Source of the DNA: Oscillospiraceae bacterium
Lineage (GTDB): Bacteria > Bacillota > Clostridia > Oscillospirales > Oscillospiraceae
Assembly: GCA_028708585.1 (NCBI GenBank)
Contig: JAQVYO010000013.1
Location: 1 to 18,780 of the forward strand
Reading direction: 5' to 3'
Length of the DNA: 18,780 nt
This document shows, piece by piece, positions 7,571 to 16,256 of this stretch. Numbering within the stretch: position 1 is the stretch's first letter; every line of letters begins with the position of its first letter. The notes under the pieces were generated by a model. It was given only the letters and a program-made list of their open reading frames with translations. It had not been told where the DNA came from and did not search any database. The position numbers and the translations under genes are program-made.

Positions 7571-7717
7571 GCTGTACAGCAGCAATATATTGGGAAATTG
7601 ACCCGTCTTTTTTGTATCCGAGCGTCTGAAATATTGGACATTTGAGTAAATTTTTTTAAAAGGGACTTCTATTCCCGCCTGCTGGAAAGATCCGCGATTT
7701 TACGTCGTATATATACG
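7571..7717 (+). promoter_or_regulatory. glgB leader with three perfect palindromes
   Basis: The putative leader carries GCTGTACAGC (7571-7580), centred on the predicted start site, CAATATATTG (7583-7592) just after it, and the 12-bp CGTATATATACG (7706-7717) a few bases ahead of the GGGAG ribosome binding site (7721-7725). The first pair is placed where a repressor would block promoter escape; the third could be an operator or a weak RNA hairpin near the ribosome binding site. Palindromes of 10 bp occur by chance, so function is inference. I recognise no known riboswitch. Confidence 0.35.
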
Positions 7718-7734
7718 GAAGGGAGAAAAAGGAC

Positions 7735-9789
7735 ATGGAGCAAAAAGCCGCTTTGGACCATGACGCATATTTGTTCCACCAAGGAAAAAACAGCCGCGCC
7801 TATCAATTTATGGGCGGGCATCTTACCGGAGGCGGCGCAACTTTTCGAGTCTGGGCGCCCCGTGCGGTATCTGTCTCCGTGATTGGCTCCTTCAACGGTT
7901 GGGATTCTTCCGTTCATCCCATGGAGAAGATTACGGCGGGCATCTGGTCGCTGTTTATCCCGGGGCTTCAACAGTATGATACTTATAAATTCGCCGTACG
8001 CACCGAAAGCGGCGCGCTTTTGGAAAAGGCCGACCCTTATGCGTTCCACGCAGAAACCCGCCCCGCTACCGCCTCCAAATTATATGCCCTGGAAGGGTAC
8101 GCCTGGGGAGATGAAAACTGGTTTTCCTACCGCAGCACTCACAAAGTCTATGACCAGCCCATGAATATCTACGAAGTGCATCTAGGCTCCTGGCGGCGCA
8201 CCGGCGAAGGAGAATTTCTCAGCTATCGGGACATTGCCGCGTGGCTGGTTCCCTATGTGAAGGAAATGGGATTTACCCATGTGGAACTCATGCCGGTCAT
8301 GGAACACCCGCTGGACGATTCCTGGGGCTACCAATGCACCGGGTATTTTGCCGCCACCTCCCGGTTTGGCACTCCTCATGATCTCATGTACCTGATCGAT
8401 CAATGCCACCAGGCGGGCGTCGGGGTCATACTGGACTGGGTCCCGGCCCATTTTCCCAAAGACGCCCACGGCCTTTTGGAATTTGACGGCGCCTGCTGCT
8501 ATGAATCCAACGACCCTTTCCGGCGGGAGCACCCAAGCTGGGGCACCCGGGTATTTGATTATGGGAAAAACGAAGTCCGCTCCTTTCTCAGCTCTTCCGC
8601 CCGCTTCTGGCTGGAAATGTACCATGCAGACGGCCTGCGGGTAGACGCGGTGGCTTCTATGATTTACTTAGACTATGGGAAGCAGGACGGCGGCTGGCGG
8701 CCCAACAGATATGGCGGCCGGGAGAACCTGGAGGCCATATCTTTGCTCCGGGAAATCAATACCGTGGTGTTTGGCCTCTATCCCGACATTCTGATGATTG
8801 CCGAGGAGTCTACCGCTTTTCCCGGCGTCAGCCATCCGGTGGACACCGGCGGACTGGGATTCAACCTCAAATGGAATATGGGCTGGATGAACGACACACT
8901 GCATTACTGTAAGCTGGACCCCATTTTCCGGCAGTATCATCACAAGGACATCACCTTTTCCCTGATGTATGCCTTTTCTGAAAACTTTTTGCTCCCCATC
9001 TCCCACGACGAGGTGGTACATATGAAAGGGTCTCTTATCGGGAAAATGCCAGGAAGCGATGCGGAAAAATTTGCCGGCGTCCGGGTTTTTTATGCCTATA
9101 TGCTGGCCCATCCCGGGAAAAAGCTGCTGTTTATGGGCTGTGAATTCGGTCAGTTTTCGGAATGGGCTTTTGCCCATTCCCTGGACTGGCACCTTCTGGA
9201 GTATCCCGCGCATCAGAGCCTGCAGCGCTTTTTCAAAGCGGCGGGGGCGTTCTATCTGGAAAACAGCCCTCTTTGGGAAATTGACTTTCATCCGGAAGGC
9301 TTTCAGTGGCTCCGGCCAGACGACAACTGCGGCAACACCGCCGCTTTCCTGCGAAAGGACAAACAAGGCCGGTTTCTCATTGTGGTCTGCAACTTCTGCC
9401 CGGTGGATCAGGAAGAATACCGCCTGGGTGTCCCGCTGCCCGGCCGTTATGAAGAAGTATTCAGCAGCGACCAGGAAGCGTTCGGCGGGTCCAATCGGCT
9501 CAATCTTGGGCTTCTGCAAACCGAAAAATTTTCGTTTCACGGCCAAAACTATTCTTTGATCCTTCATCTGCCTCCGCTTTCCGCTGTTTTCCTGCACCTG
9601 GCGGAGGAAGATCCGGTAGAAACGGAAGCGGAAGCGCCCAAAACCGTTTCGGAAACCGCTTTGGCAAAGGCTCCGGAAGGCGCCTTTGCCAAGACGCCCC
9701 GGAATTTGGGCCATCCAAAAACGCCGCCTGCAAACGCCCGGAAAGGCAGCGGCTCCCGAAAAGGCAGGCAAAAAAACAAACACCCTTGA
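7735..9789 (+). CDS. glgB: 1,4-alpha-glucan branching enzyme GlgB
   Basis: GlgB (GH13) cuts alpha-1,4 glucan chains and re-attaches them as alpha-1,6 branches in glycogen. The 684-residue protein has an N-terminal CBM48 domain (about 30-120: ATFRVWAPRAVSVSVIGSFNGW), the catalytic barrel with YEVHLGSW, GVILDWVPAHFP, the nucleophile D304 in GLRVDAV, acid/base E357 in MIAEEST and H424/D425 in SHDEVVHMKGSL, then LLFMGCEFGQFSEW and a C-terminal beta domain. The conserved domains end near residue 622. The last 60 residues are a low-complexity Ala/Pro/Lys/Arg tail, beyond the usual end of the family, and its DNA holds inverted repeats. The ATG has GGGAG nine bases upstream. It is first in a glgBCDAP order like that of Bacillus. 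Confidence 0.97.
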   Translation: MEQKAALDHDAYLFHQGKNSRAYQFMGGHLTGGGATFRVWAPRAVSVSVIGSFNGWDSSVHPMEKITAGIWSLFIPGLQQYDTYKFAVRTESGALLEKADPYAFHAETRPATASKLYALEGYAWGDENWFSYRSTHKVYDQPMNIYEVHLGSWRRTGEGEFLSYRDIAAWLVPYVKEMGFTHVELMPVMEHPLDDSWGYQCTGYFAATSRFGTPHDLMYLIDQCHQAGVGVILDWVPAHFPKDAHGLLEFDGACCYESNDPFRREHPSWGTRVFDYGKNEVRSFLSSSARFWLEMYHADGLRVDAVASMIYLDYGKQDGGWRPNRYGGRENLEAISLLREINTVVFGLYPDILMIAEESTAFPGVSHPVDTGGLGFNLKWNMGWMNDTLHYCKLDPIFRQYHHKDITFSLMYAFSENFLLPISHDEVVHMKGSLIGKMPGSDAEKFAGVRVFYAYMLAHPGKKLLFMGCEFGQFSEWAFAHSLDWHLLEYPAHQSLQRFFKAAGAFYLENSPLWEIDFHPEGFQWLRPDDNCGNTAAFLRKDKQGRFLIVVCNFCPVDQEEYRLGVPLPGRYEEVFSSDQEAFGGSNRLNLGLLQTEKFSFHGQNYSLILHLPPLSAVFLHLAEEDPVETEAEAPKTVSETALAKAPEGAFAKTPRNLGHPKTPPANARKGSGSRKGRQKNKHP

Positions 9790-9811
9790 TTTTCTCCGCC
9801 CCGCAAGGCTC

Positions 9812-9842
9812 GTTCCCGGAAAGCGCGGAGCTTTCCGGGAAC
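9812..9842 (+). promoter_or_regulatory. Perfect 13-bp hairpin between glgB and glgC
   Basis: GTTCCCGGAAAGC (9812-9824) and its exact complement (9830-9842) form a 13-bp stem with a GCGGA loop. The following bases (CCCTCCTTATATCATG) lack a T-tract, so full intrinsic termination is unlikely; partial termination or protection of the glgB 3' end is more plausible. A second small hairpin, GTCCG-GGAAA-CGGAC (9882-9896), follows, and its TCCGGGAA could pair instead with the first arm. I see no convincing SigmaA promoter between glgB and glgC. Confidence 0.7.
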
Positions 9843-9944
9843 CCCTCCTTATATCATGTTTTGATGAATTGTAAAGAATGCGTCCGGGAAACGGACAAAT
9901 GAAATGTCATTGCCTTTAGCCATAGGCACAGGGAAAGGAACGGG

Positions 9945-11162
9945 ATGCACATGAAAAAAGAATGTATTGCTATGCTTTTGGCCGGCGGGCAGGGAAGCCG
10001 GCTGTGCGCGCTAACCAGCAAAGTCGCCAAACCGGCCGTCCCTTTCGGGGGAAAATACCGCATCATTGACTTTCCGCTGTCCAACTGCGTCAATTCCGGG
10101 ATCGACACAGTGGGCGTACTGACCCAATACCAGCCGTTGGAACTGAGCAGTTATATCGGCATCGGTCAGCCCTGGGACTTAGACCGCACCTTAGGCGGCG
10201 TCCACATTCTCCCTCCCTATGTCAGGGAAGGCTCCAAGGGCACCTGGTATAAAGGAACCGCCAACGCCATCTATCAAAATATGGGGTTCATTGCTCAGTT
10301 TGATCCGGATTATGTCCTGGTTCTAAGCGGAGACCATATTTATAAAATGGACTATTCCGTGCTCCTTGCCCATCATAAACGCTCTAAGGCCGCCTGTACC
10401 ATTTCGGTGCTGGAGGTTCCTATGGAGGAGGCTTCCCGGTTCGGCATTATGAATGTGGACAAAGAAGACTTTATTTATGAATTTGAGGAAAAGCCAAAAA
10501 AACCCAAAAGCAATTTAGCCTCCATGGGGATTTACTGCTTTACCTGGAAGAAGCTGCGGCAGTATCTCATTGCCGATGAAGCAAATCCCGCTTCCTCCAA
10601 TGATTTCGGCGGCGACGTGATCCCCGCCATGCTCTCGGCGGGAGAAAAGATATCCGCCTATCGGTTTTCCGGGTATTGGAAGGACGTGGGCACCATCGTC
10701 AGCCTGTGGGACGCCAATATGGATATGCTCTCCGTCCGTTCGGGCGTCCGGCTCTATGACGATACTTGGCCGGTCTACTGCCGCACGCCGACCATGCCTC
10801 CGCAGCTCATCGGAAGCGGCGCGGTCATCTCTCACTCCTTGGTGACCTGCGGCAGCGAAGTATATGGGAAGGTGGAAAATTCGGTGCTGTTTCATTCCGT
10901 CCGGGTGGAACCGGGCGCGGAAATCCGGTATTCCATTCTTATGCCCGGCGCCGTGGTGGAGTCCGGCGCCGTGGTGGAATACGCCATCCTGGCCGAAAAC
11001 ACCAAAGTGGGGACGGGGGCGCATGTGGGCGCCTCCCCCGACCAAACGCCGGCGGAAGACTGGGGCGTCACTGTCTTAGGGTCCGGCGTGGCGGTTCCCG
11101 GCGGCGGCACGGTTCCGCCAAAGGCCATGCTGGAGCAAACGGAGAAGGAGGGGATCCGATGA
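9945..11162 (+). CDS. glgC: Glucose-1-phosphate adenylyltransferase GlgC
   Basis: GlgC makes ADP-glucose from ATP and glucose-1-phosphate, the committed step of glycogen synthesis. In the 405-residue protein the nucleotide-binding loop is LLAGGQGSRLCALT (11-24) followed by KPAVPFGGKYRIIDFPLSNC. The catalytic Asp lies in SGDHIYKMDY (128-137, D130), the sugar-phosphate Lys in FEEKP (K183), and DFGGDVIPAML follows. The C-terminus is a left-handed beta-helix (hexapeptide-like repeats from about residue 285). The ATG at 9945 has AAAGGA five bases upstream; an ATG at 9951 is a possible alternative that would drop two residues. It overlaps glgD by 4 bp. Compared with GlgD this is the catalytically complete paralogue. 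Confidence 0.96.
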   Translation: MHMKKECIAMLLAGGQGSRLCALTSKVAKPAVPFGGKYRIIDFPLSNCVNSGIDTVGVLTQYQPLELSSYIGIGQPWDLDRTLGGVHILPPYVREGSKGTWYKGTANAIYQNMGFIAQFDPDYVLVLSGDHIYKMDYSVLLAHHKRSKAACTISVLEVPMEEASRFGIMNVDKEDFIYEFEEKPKKPKSNLASMGIYCFTWKKLRQYLIADEANPASSNDFGGDVIPAMLSAGEKISAYRFSGYWKDVGTIVSLWDANMDMLSVRSGVRLYDDTWPVYCRTPTMPPQLIGSGAVISHSLVTCGSEVYGKVENSVLFHSVRVEPGAEIRYSILMPGAVVESGAVVEYAILAENTKVGTGAHVGASPDQTPAEDWGVTVLGSGVAVPGGGTVPPKAMLEQTEKEGIR

Positions 11163-12274
11163 ACAACCTGCATGGGATTTTGTTTGCCTATCACTGTAAC
11201 CCCCGCCTGCGGGAGCTTACGGAGCACCGCACCACCTCTTCCATTCCCTTCGGCGGCCGGTACCGCATCATTGATTTTATGCTGTCCAGCTATGTAAACG
11301 CGGGTATTACCGATGTGGGGGTCATTCTGCATGAAAGCTATCAATCCCTGCTGGACCATCTGGGTTCCGGAAAAAACTGGGACCTAAGCCGCATCCGCGG
11401 AGGGCTGAAGATTCTCCCTCCTTTTGCCTATGCCAAAAAGAGGGACGGAGGAAAATTCCGGGGGGAGATGGAGGCGCTGGCAGGCGTCTATACCTACCTG
11501 CAGCAGATTCATCAGGATTATGTGATACTGGGTACCGGCGATCTCGTGGCCAATCTGCCTGTGGGGGACATATTTAAGGCGCATCTGGACAGCGGCGCAG
11601 ACATCACGGCGGTCTGCGTCCGGCCTCCCGTGGGAGAGCCGGAATACACCACCTACTTTTCCATCGGTCCAAACGGGCTGGTCTCCGACGTCTCCTGCGG
11701 CGGCGGAAACTCCCTGCCCTACGAATCGCTGGATGTTTACATTCTCTCCAAGTCTCTTTTGCTGAGCCTCACCGATTACTGCGCGTCTCACAATCTGTAC
11801 GGATTCAGCAAAGACGTTCTGCAAAACATGGGCGGCACACTGTCCATCTCCCCCTACATCTTCCAGGGCTATGCCGCCCGCATCCAGTCCTCCGCGGCTT
11901 ACTATGCCAAAAGCATGGAGCTGTTCTCTCCCAAGGTACGCTCTTCCCTTTTTCATGCGGATCATCCCATCCGCACCAAAGTCCGGTCCGACCCGTCCAC
12001 CTACTACGGGCCGGAAGCCAAGCCAAGAAACTGTCTGGCGGCGGACGGCTGCATCATCGAGGGGGAAGTGGAAAACAGTATCCTGTTCCGGGGCGTCCGC
12101 ATTGAAAAAGACGTCCGGGTCAAAAACTGCATTTTACTTCAGGATACCGTGATTCGCTCCGGGGCCATTTTGAATTGCGTCATCGCGGATAAAGATGTGG
12201 TTATCAACCAGGGGCGGATGTTAATGGGCCATGACAGTTATCCTCTGGTGCTGGCCAAGGACAGTGTAATTTGA
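11159..12274 (+). CDS. glgD: GlgD, regulatory partner of glucose-1-phosphate adenylyltransferase
   Basis: GlgD is a Firmicutes paralogue of GlgC that forms a heteromer with it and raises activity, while having little activity of its own. The 371-residue protein keeps the fold and FGGRYRIIDFMLSSYVNAGI, but the nucleotide-binding loop is degenerate (GILFAYHCNPRLRELT, without GGQGSRL) and the GDH of the active site reads GTGDLVANLP. The C-terminal beta-helix is present (IEGEVENSILFRGVRIEKDVRVKN). The ATG at 11159 overlaps the glgC stop (ATGA) and has AAGGAGG seven bases upstream. An open frame runs 393 bases further upstream inside glgC but shows no family sequence there. Coupling to glgC fits equal production of the two subunits. 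Confidence 0.94.
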   Translation: MNNLHGILFAYHCNPRLRELTEHRTTSSIPFGGRYRIIDFMLSSYVNAGITDVGVILHESYQSLLDHLGSGKNWDLSRIRGGLKILPPFAYAKKRDGGKFRGEMEALAGVYTYLQQIHQDYVILGTGDLVANLPVGDIFKAHLDSGADITAVCVRPPVGEPEYTTYFSIGPNGLVSDVSCGGGNSLPYESLDVYILSKSLLLSLTDYCASHNLYGFSKDVLQNMGGTLSISPYIFQGYAARIQSSAAYYAKSMELFSPKVRSSLFHADHPIRTKVRSDPSTYYGPEAKPRNCLAADGCIIEGEVENSILFRGVRIEKDVRVKNCILLQDTVIRSGAILNCVIADKDVVINQGRMLMGHDSYPLVLAKDSVI

Positions 12275-12336
12275 CCAGACAATTGCCGCTGGCCCAATGT
12301 CTATGCTCTGCGCAGACGAAAGGAGGAGTATCATCC

Positions 12337-13767
12337 ATGAAAATTTTGTTTGCCGCATCCGAAGCGGCTCCGTTTGTCAAAACCGGCGGCCTTGCCGACG
12401 TGGCAGGCAGCCTTCCCGGCGCGTTGGCTGACGCCGGAGCGGAAGTGTCCGTCATTTTGCCGCTCTATGGAAGCATCGGCAGCCATTGGCGCAGCCAAAT
12501 GACTTTCCTGAAATATTTTTATGTAAATTTGTCCTGGCGGTCCATCTATTGCGGCTTGTTCCGGCTGAAGCGGGACAACGTGACCTATTACTTTGTGGAT
12601 AACGAACATTATTTCAAGAGGGGCGAACCTTATGGCTATTATGACGACGGGGAGCGTTTCGGCTATTTTTGCCGGGCGGTGGTGGAATCCATCCCCCATT
12701 TGGACGCCCGTCCGGAAATCATCCACTGCAACGACTGGCAAACCGCTCTTATTCCCATCTATCTGAAAGAGGAGGCGGACCGCTTTTCCTGGCCGGCTGC
12801 TATAAAAACCGTTTTTACCATCCATAATATCGAATACCAGGGCCGGTATGGACGGGAAACACTGGGCGATTTGTTCGGTCTTCCCTCCCATTGGCTGGCG
12901 GACGGGTCTTTGGAATATTACGGCGACGTCTGCCTTTTGAAAGGCGCCATTCTCACCGCGGATTTCGTCACCACCGTCAGCCCCACGTATGCCAAAGAGC
13001 TGCGGAACTCGTTTTATGGCAAAGGCATGGAAGGCGTTATCCAAGACTGTTCCCATAAAATGAGGGGCATTTTAAATGGAATCGACACCAAAACGTATGA
13101 CCCTTCCGCCGACCCGGGCATCAGTGCAAATTACAGCGTGGGCGATTTATCCGGCAAGGCCAAAAACAAGCGGGCGCTCCAGCATTCGCTGGGTTTACGG
13201 CCCAACCCGGAAACGCCCATCATCGCCTGCATTTCCCGGCTGGTCTCCCACAAGGGCTTTGATCTTGTGACTTCCGCCCTTCCAGCCATGATGGACATGG
13301 ACGTGCAGTTCGTACTCTTAGGCCGGGGAGACTTTGCTTATGAACAGGCTTTTTTAAATGCCGAACGGCAGTATCCTGACCGCCTGTCAGCCAAAATCAT
13401 GTATTCTCCCGGCCTGTCCATGAACATATACGCCGGAGCCGATCTGTTCCTGATGCCATCCAAAAGCGAACCCTGCGGGCTGTCTCAGATGATCGCCATG
13501 CGGTATGGCGCCGTACCCGTTGTGCGGGAGACCGGCGGCCTGTTTGACACCGTTGTCCCTTATAATGAAATAACCGGCGCGGGCAATGGCTTTACCTTTT
13601 CCTACTACAGCGCGGACGATATGCTGCATGTGCTCCGGATGGCGGTCTCCTGCTATCACAAGAAAGACGTCTGGCATACGCTGATGAAAAGAGGCATGAC
13701 CGCCGACTTTTCCTGGAACAAGTCTGCCGCGGAATATTTGGACCTTTACCGCCAGCTGCTCAACTAA
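12337..13767 (+). CDS. glgA: Glycogen synthase GlgA (ADP-glucose, GT5)
   Basis: GlgA transfers glucose from ADP-glucose to the end of an alpha-1,4 glucan. The 476-residue protein has standard family length and both Rossmann-like GT-B domains. It starts MKILFAASEAAPFVKTGGLADVAG with the ADP-glucose loop K15-T-G-G-L, then CNDWQTALIP, TIHNIEYQG (H163), NGIDTKTYDP, ACISRLVSHKGFDL and SEPCGLSQMIAMRYGAVPVVRETGG with catalytic E378. I chose the ATG at 12337 because AGGAGG (12321-12326) precedes it and the protein then begins exactly at the family N-terminus; a longer frame opens at 12271 within the glgD stop but adds non-homologous residues. It lies 62 nt after glgD and 29 nt before glgP. Confidence 0.97.
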   Translation: MKILFAASEAAPFVKTGGLADVAGSLPGALADAGAEVSVILPLYGSIGSHWRSQMTFLKYFYVNLSWRSIYCGLFRLKRDNVTYYFVDNEHYFKRGEPYGYYDDGERFGYFCRAVVESIPHLDARPEIIHCNDWQTALIPIYLKEEADRFSWPAAIKTVFTIHNIEYQGRYGRETLGDLFGLPSHWLADGSLEYYGDVCLLKGAILTADFVTTVSPTYAKELRNSFYGKGMEGVIQDCSHKMRGILNGIDTKTYDPSADPGISANYSVGDLSGKAKNKRALQHSLGLRPNPETPIIACISRLVSHKGFDLVTSALPAMMDMDVQFVLLGRGDFAYEQAFLNAERQYPDRLSAKIMYSPGLSMNIYAGADLFLMPSKSEPCGLSQMIAMRYGAVPVVRETGGLFDTVVPYNEITGAGNGFTFSYYSADDMLHVLRMAVSCYHKKDVWHTLMKRGMTADFSWNKSAAEYLDLYRQLLN

Positions 13768-13796
13768 AGCTTAAGATACAAGGAGATCTTCAATCC

Positions 13797-16256
13797 ATGC
13801 CAACTTATACCAAACAATATCTGAAAAACCAGATTGCCCGAAAGCTTCACCATAATTTCGGCCGGGAGATCAGCGAAGCCGCCCCGGTGCACGTTTTCAA
13901 AGCCTCCGCCCTGGTGCTGCGGGACATCTTGTCCGAACGGCAGCTTCACGCGGAAGAAAAACAAAAAAACGAGGAAACCCGGCAGGTACATTATCTTTCT
14001 CTTGAATTTCTGCTGGGCCGTTCTCTTATGAAAAACGCATTTAACCTGGGCGTTCTGGAACCGCTGACCCAGGCGCTTGCCGAGCTGGGTTTTTCCGCTT
14101 CAGATATTTTTGAAACGGAACCGGACGCCGGCCTTGGGAACGGAGGGCTGGGCCGGCTGGCCGCCTGTTATCTGGACAGCATGACCACTCTGGGCATCCC
14201 GGCTACCGGCTATTCCATCTGCTATGAGCTTGGCATTTTTAAACAGAAAATCATTGACGGACGCCAGGCGGAGCTGGCGGACAACTGGCTGGATATTGGA
14301 GACGTCTGGCTGATCCCAAAAGTGGATGAAGTGGAAGAAGTCCGCTTCGGCGGCGTGGTGGAGGACTATTGGGAAAACGGATGTCATAAGATCCATCACC
14401 GGGATTACAGCACCGTTCTGGCCGTCCCCAGGGATATGGAGATCTCCGGTTTTCACACCCGGCAGGTGAATCTTCTCCGCCTATGGGATGCAAAATGTCC
14501 CGTGCCGGCGGACATGTCCCTGTATTCCAGGGGTGAATATCTGAAAGCGGTGGAACAGCAGGCGATGGCGGAAGTGATCGCCAAGGTGCTGTATCCGGAC
14601 GATCATCATTATGAAGGAAAGTCCCTCCGGCTCAAGCAGCAGTACTTCTTTGTCTCCGCCACGGTTCAGTCCATTGTCCGGCAACACCGGGCCAAATATG
14701 GGACGCTGAAAAATTTTCATCAAAAGCATGTAATTCAGATCAACGACACGCATCCCGCCCTGGTAATTCCGGAGCTCATGCGGATTTTGCTGGACGAAGA
14801 CGGATATGGATGGGAGGAAGCATATGAAATCGTGCGCCATACCGTCGCATACACCAATCACACCATTTTGTCGGAGGCGCTGGAGCGCTGGCCCCAAGAT
14901 CTGATCGCCAAGCTGCTTCCCAGGATCTGGACCATTCTCTGCGAGCTGAACCGCCGCAATTCCATGGAGACCGCCGCCCGTTTCGGCGGAGACATGGTCC
15001 GGCAGCAGGAGCTTGCGATCATCTGGGGCGGCGAAGTGCGCATGGCAAATTTATGCGTTTCCGCCTGCTTCGCGGTCAACGGCGTTTCCGCCCTGCACAC
15101 CGGCATTTTAAAGCAGGATGTTTTTAAAAGCGCCTTCGCACTCCACCCGGATAAATTCCTAAACGTCACAAACGGCATTGATCACCGCCGCTGGCTTTCC
15201 CAGTCCAACCCCCGTCTGGACCGCCTGATCCGGGAGCTCATCGGTTCGGACGAATACCTGCTGTGCCCCCAGGCGCTCTCCCAACTGGAACAATTTTCTT
15301 CCGACACCGGGGTGCTTGCGCGGCTGGGACAAATCAAACTGGAAAACAAACGGGAATTTGCCGCCTATATGCTGCGGCAAAGCGGCGTTCGCATCAATCC
15401 CGACACCGTATTCGACGTTCAGGTCAAACGGCTGCATGAATACAAGCGGCAGCTTTTAAACGTCCTGCACATTCTGTATTTATATGACCGGCTGCACAGC
15501 GACGCTCATTTTGACATGGTGCCCCGCACCTTTTTCTTCGGAGCCAAGGCCGCCCCAGGCTACTTGATTGCCAAAGAAATCATCCAGCTGATCTGCAATG
15601 TTTCCGCCATGGTAAACGGCGATCCGGTCTGCAAGGGGCGGCTGGAAGTCGTCTTTCTGGAAAACTACCGGGTCTCCCTGGCGGAAAAAGTGATCCCAGC
15701 GGCGGAAGTTTCCGAACAGATCTCCACCGCTGGGAAAGAGGCCTCCGGCACGGGAAATATGAAGTTCATGATGAACGGCGCCCTTACCATCGGCACGCTG
15801 GACGGCGCCAATGTGGAAATGCACGAGGCGGTGGGCGGCGAAAATATGTTCCTGTTCGGCCTGACCGCCAGACAGGTGGCAGACGAAAAGCAAAAGGGAT
15901 ACAATCCCTATGTCTGTTACAGCCACAGCGAAAGCTTAAAACATGCCGTGGACGCGCTGACCTCCGGGCTGGGCGGCGGCAGAGCATACCCAAACCTTGT
16001 CAGCCGCCTGCTGTTTGGAAACGGCAGGCCGGCGGACGAATATATGCTTTTAGCCGACTTTGAGTCATACAAAGCCGCCCACGAGCAAATCGACCGGGCC
16101 TACCGAAACCCTTCGCATTGGAATCAAATGGCGCTGATGAACATTGCCCGCTCCGGCGTTTTCTCTGCGGACCGGAGCATTGCCCAATATGCGGACCGCA
16201 TCTGGAAGGTGCCTTGCCCAGGATTCTCGCCCCTTGGAAAGGAGTCTCAAGTTTGA
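13797..16256 (+). CDS. glgP: Glycogen/maltodextrin phosphorylase GlgP
   Basis: GlgP (GT35) phosphorolyses alpha-1,4 glucans to glucose-1-phosphate using pyridoxal phosphate. The 819-residue protein carries YLSLEFLLGRSLMKN, DAGLGNGGLGRLAACYLDS, QINDTHPALVIPELMRIL, TNHTILSEALERWP, NVTNGIDHRRWL, VKRLHEYKRQLLNVLH and the cofactor site EASGTGNMKFMMNGALTIG with the Schiff-base Lys at 656. All active-site motifs look intact. The ATG has AAGGAG eleven bases upstream, slightly long spacing. Sharing an operon with synthase genes is usual for Bacillus-type glg loci and suggests concurrent turnover of the polymer. Its stop overlaps the next gene by 4 bp (TTGA). Confidence 0.97.
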   Translation: MPTYTKQYLKNQIARKLHHNFGREISEAAPVHVFKASALVLRDILSERQLHAEEKQKNEETRQVHYLSLEFLLGRSLMKNAFNLGVLEPLTQALAELGFSASDIFETEPDAGLGNGGLGRLAACYLDSMTTLGIPATGYSICYELGIFKQKIIDGRQAELADNWLDIGDVWLIPKVDEVEEVRFGGVVEDYWENGCHKIHHRDYSTVLAVPRDMEISGFHTRQVNLLRLWDAKCPVPADMSLYSRGEYLKAVEQQAMAEVIAKVLYPDDHHYEGKSLRLKQQYFFVSATVQSIVRQHRAKYGTLKNFHQKHVIQINDTHPALVIPELMRILLDEDGYGWEEAYEIVRHTVAYTNHTILSEALERWPQDLIAKLLPRIWTILCELNRRNSMETAARFGGDMVRQQELAIIWGGEVRMANLCVSACFAVNGVSALHTGILKQDVFKSAFALHPDKFLNVTNGIDHRRWLSQSNPRLDRLIRELIGSDEYLLCPQALSQLEQFSSDTGVLARLGQIKLENKREFAAYMLRQSGVRINPDTVFDVQVKRLHEYKRQLLNVLHILYLYDRLHSDAHFDMVPRTFFFGAKAAPGYLIAKEIIQLICNVSAMVNGDPVCKGRLEVVFLENYRVSLAEKVIPAAEVSEQISTAGKEASGTGNMKFMMNGALTIGTLDGANVEMHEAVGGENMFLFGLTARQVADEKQKGYNPYVCYSHSESLKHAVDALTSGLGGGRAYPNLVSRLLFGNGRPADEYMLLADFESYKAAHEQIDRAYRNPSHWNQMALMNIARSGVFSADRSIAQYADRIWKVPCPGFSPLGKESQV

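Noticed and set aside
7315..7641. Open frames of about 90-100 codons on both strands between ribF and glgB
   Set aside because: They run across the terminator and the promoter, show biased composition (Lys/Arg/Pro/Phe) and lack ribosome binding sites.
7568..7645. 25-codon ORF starting MAVQQQYIGK downstream of the glg -10 box
   Set aside because: Its ATG overlaps the -10 element, upstream of the predicted transcription start, so it would not be in the mRNA.
8668..9783. 371-codon minus-strand open frame
   Set aside because: It lies wholly opposite glgB, whose catalytic motifs are intact; it has no family likeness.
9843..9944. Possible promoter for glgC (TTGATG or TATATCAT-like boxes)
   Set aside because: No -35/-10 pair with acceptable spacing was found on inspection.
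10766..11158. N-terminal extension of glgD inside glgC
   Set aside because: The translated extension is Arg/Gly-rich out-of-frame glgC sequence; homology and the AAGGAGG site start at 11159.
16118..16252. 45-residue N-terminal extension of the SDR inside glgP
   Set aside because: SDR proteins begin just before the TGASRGIG motif, and a good AAAGGAG site precedes the TTG at 16253.
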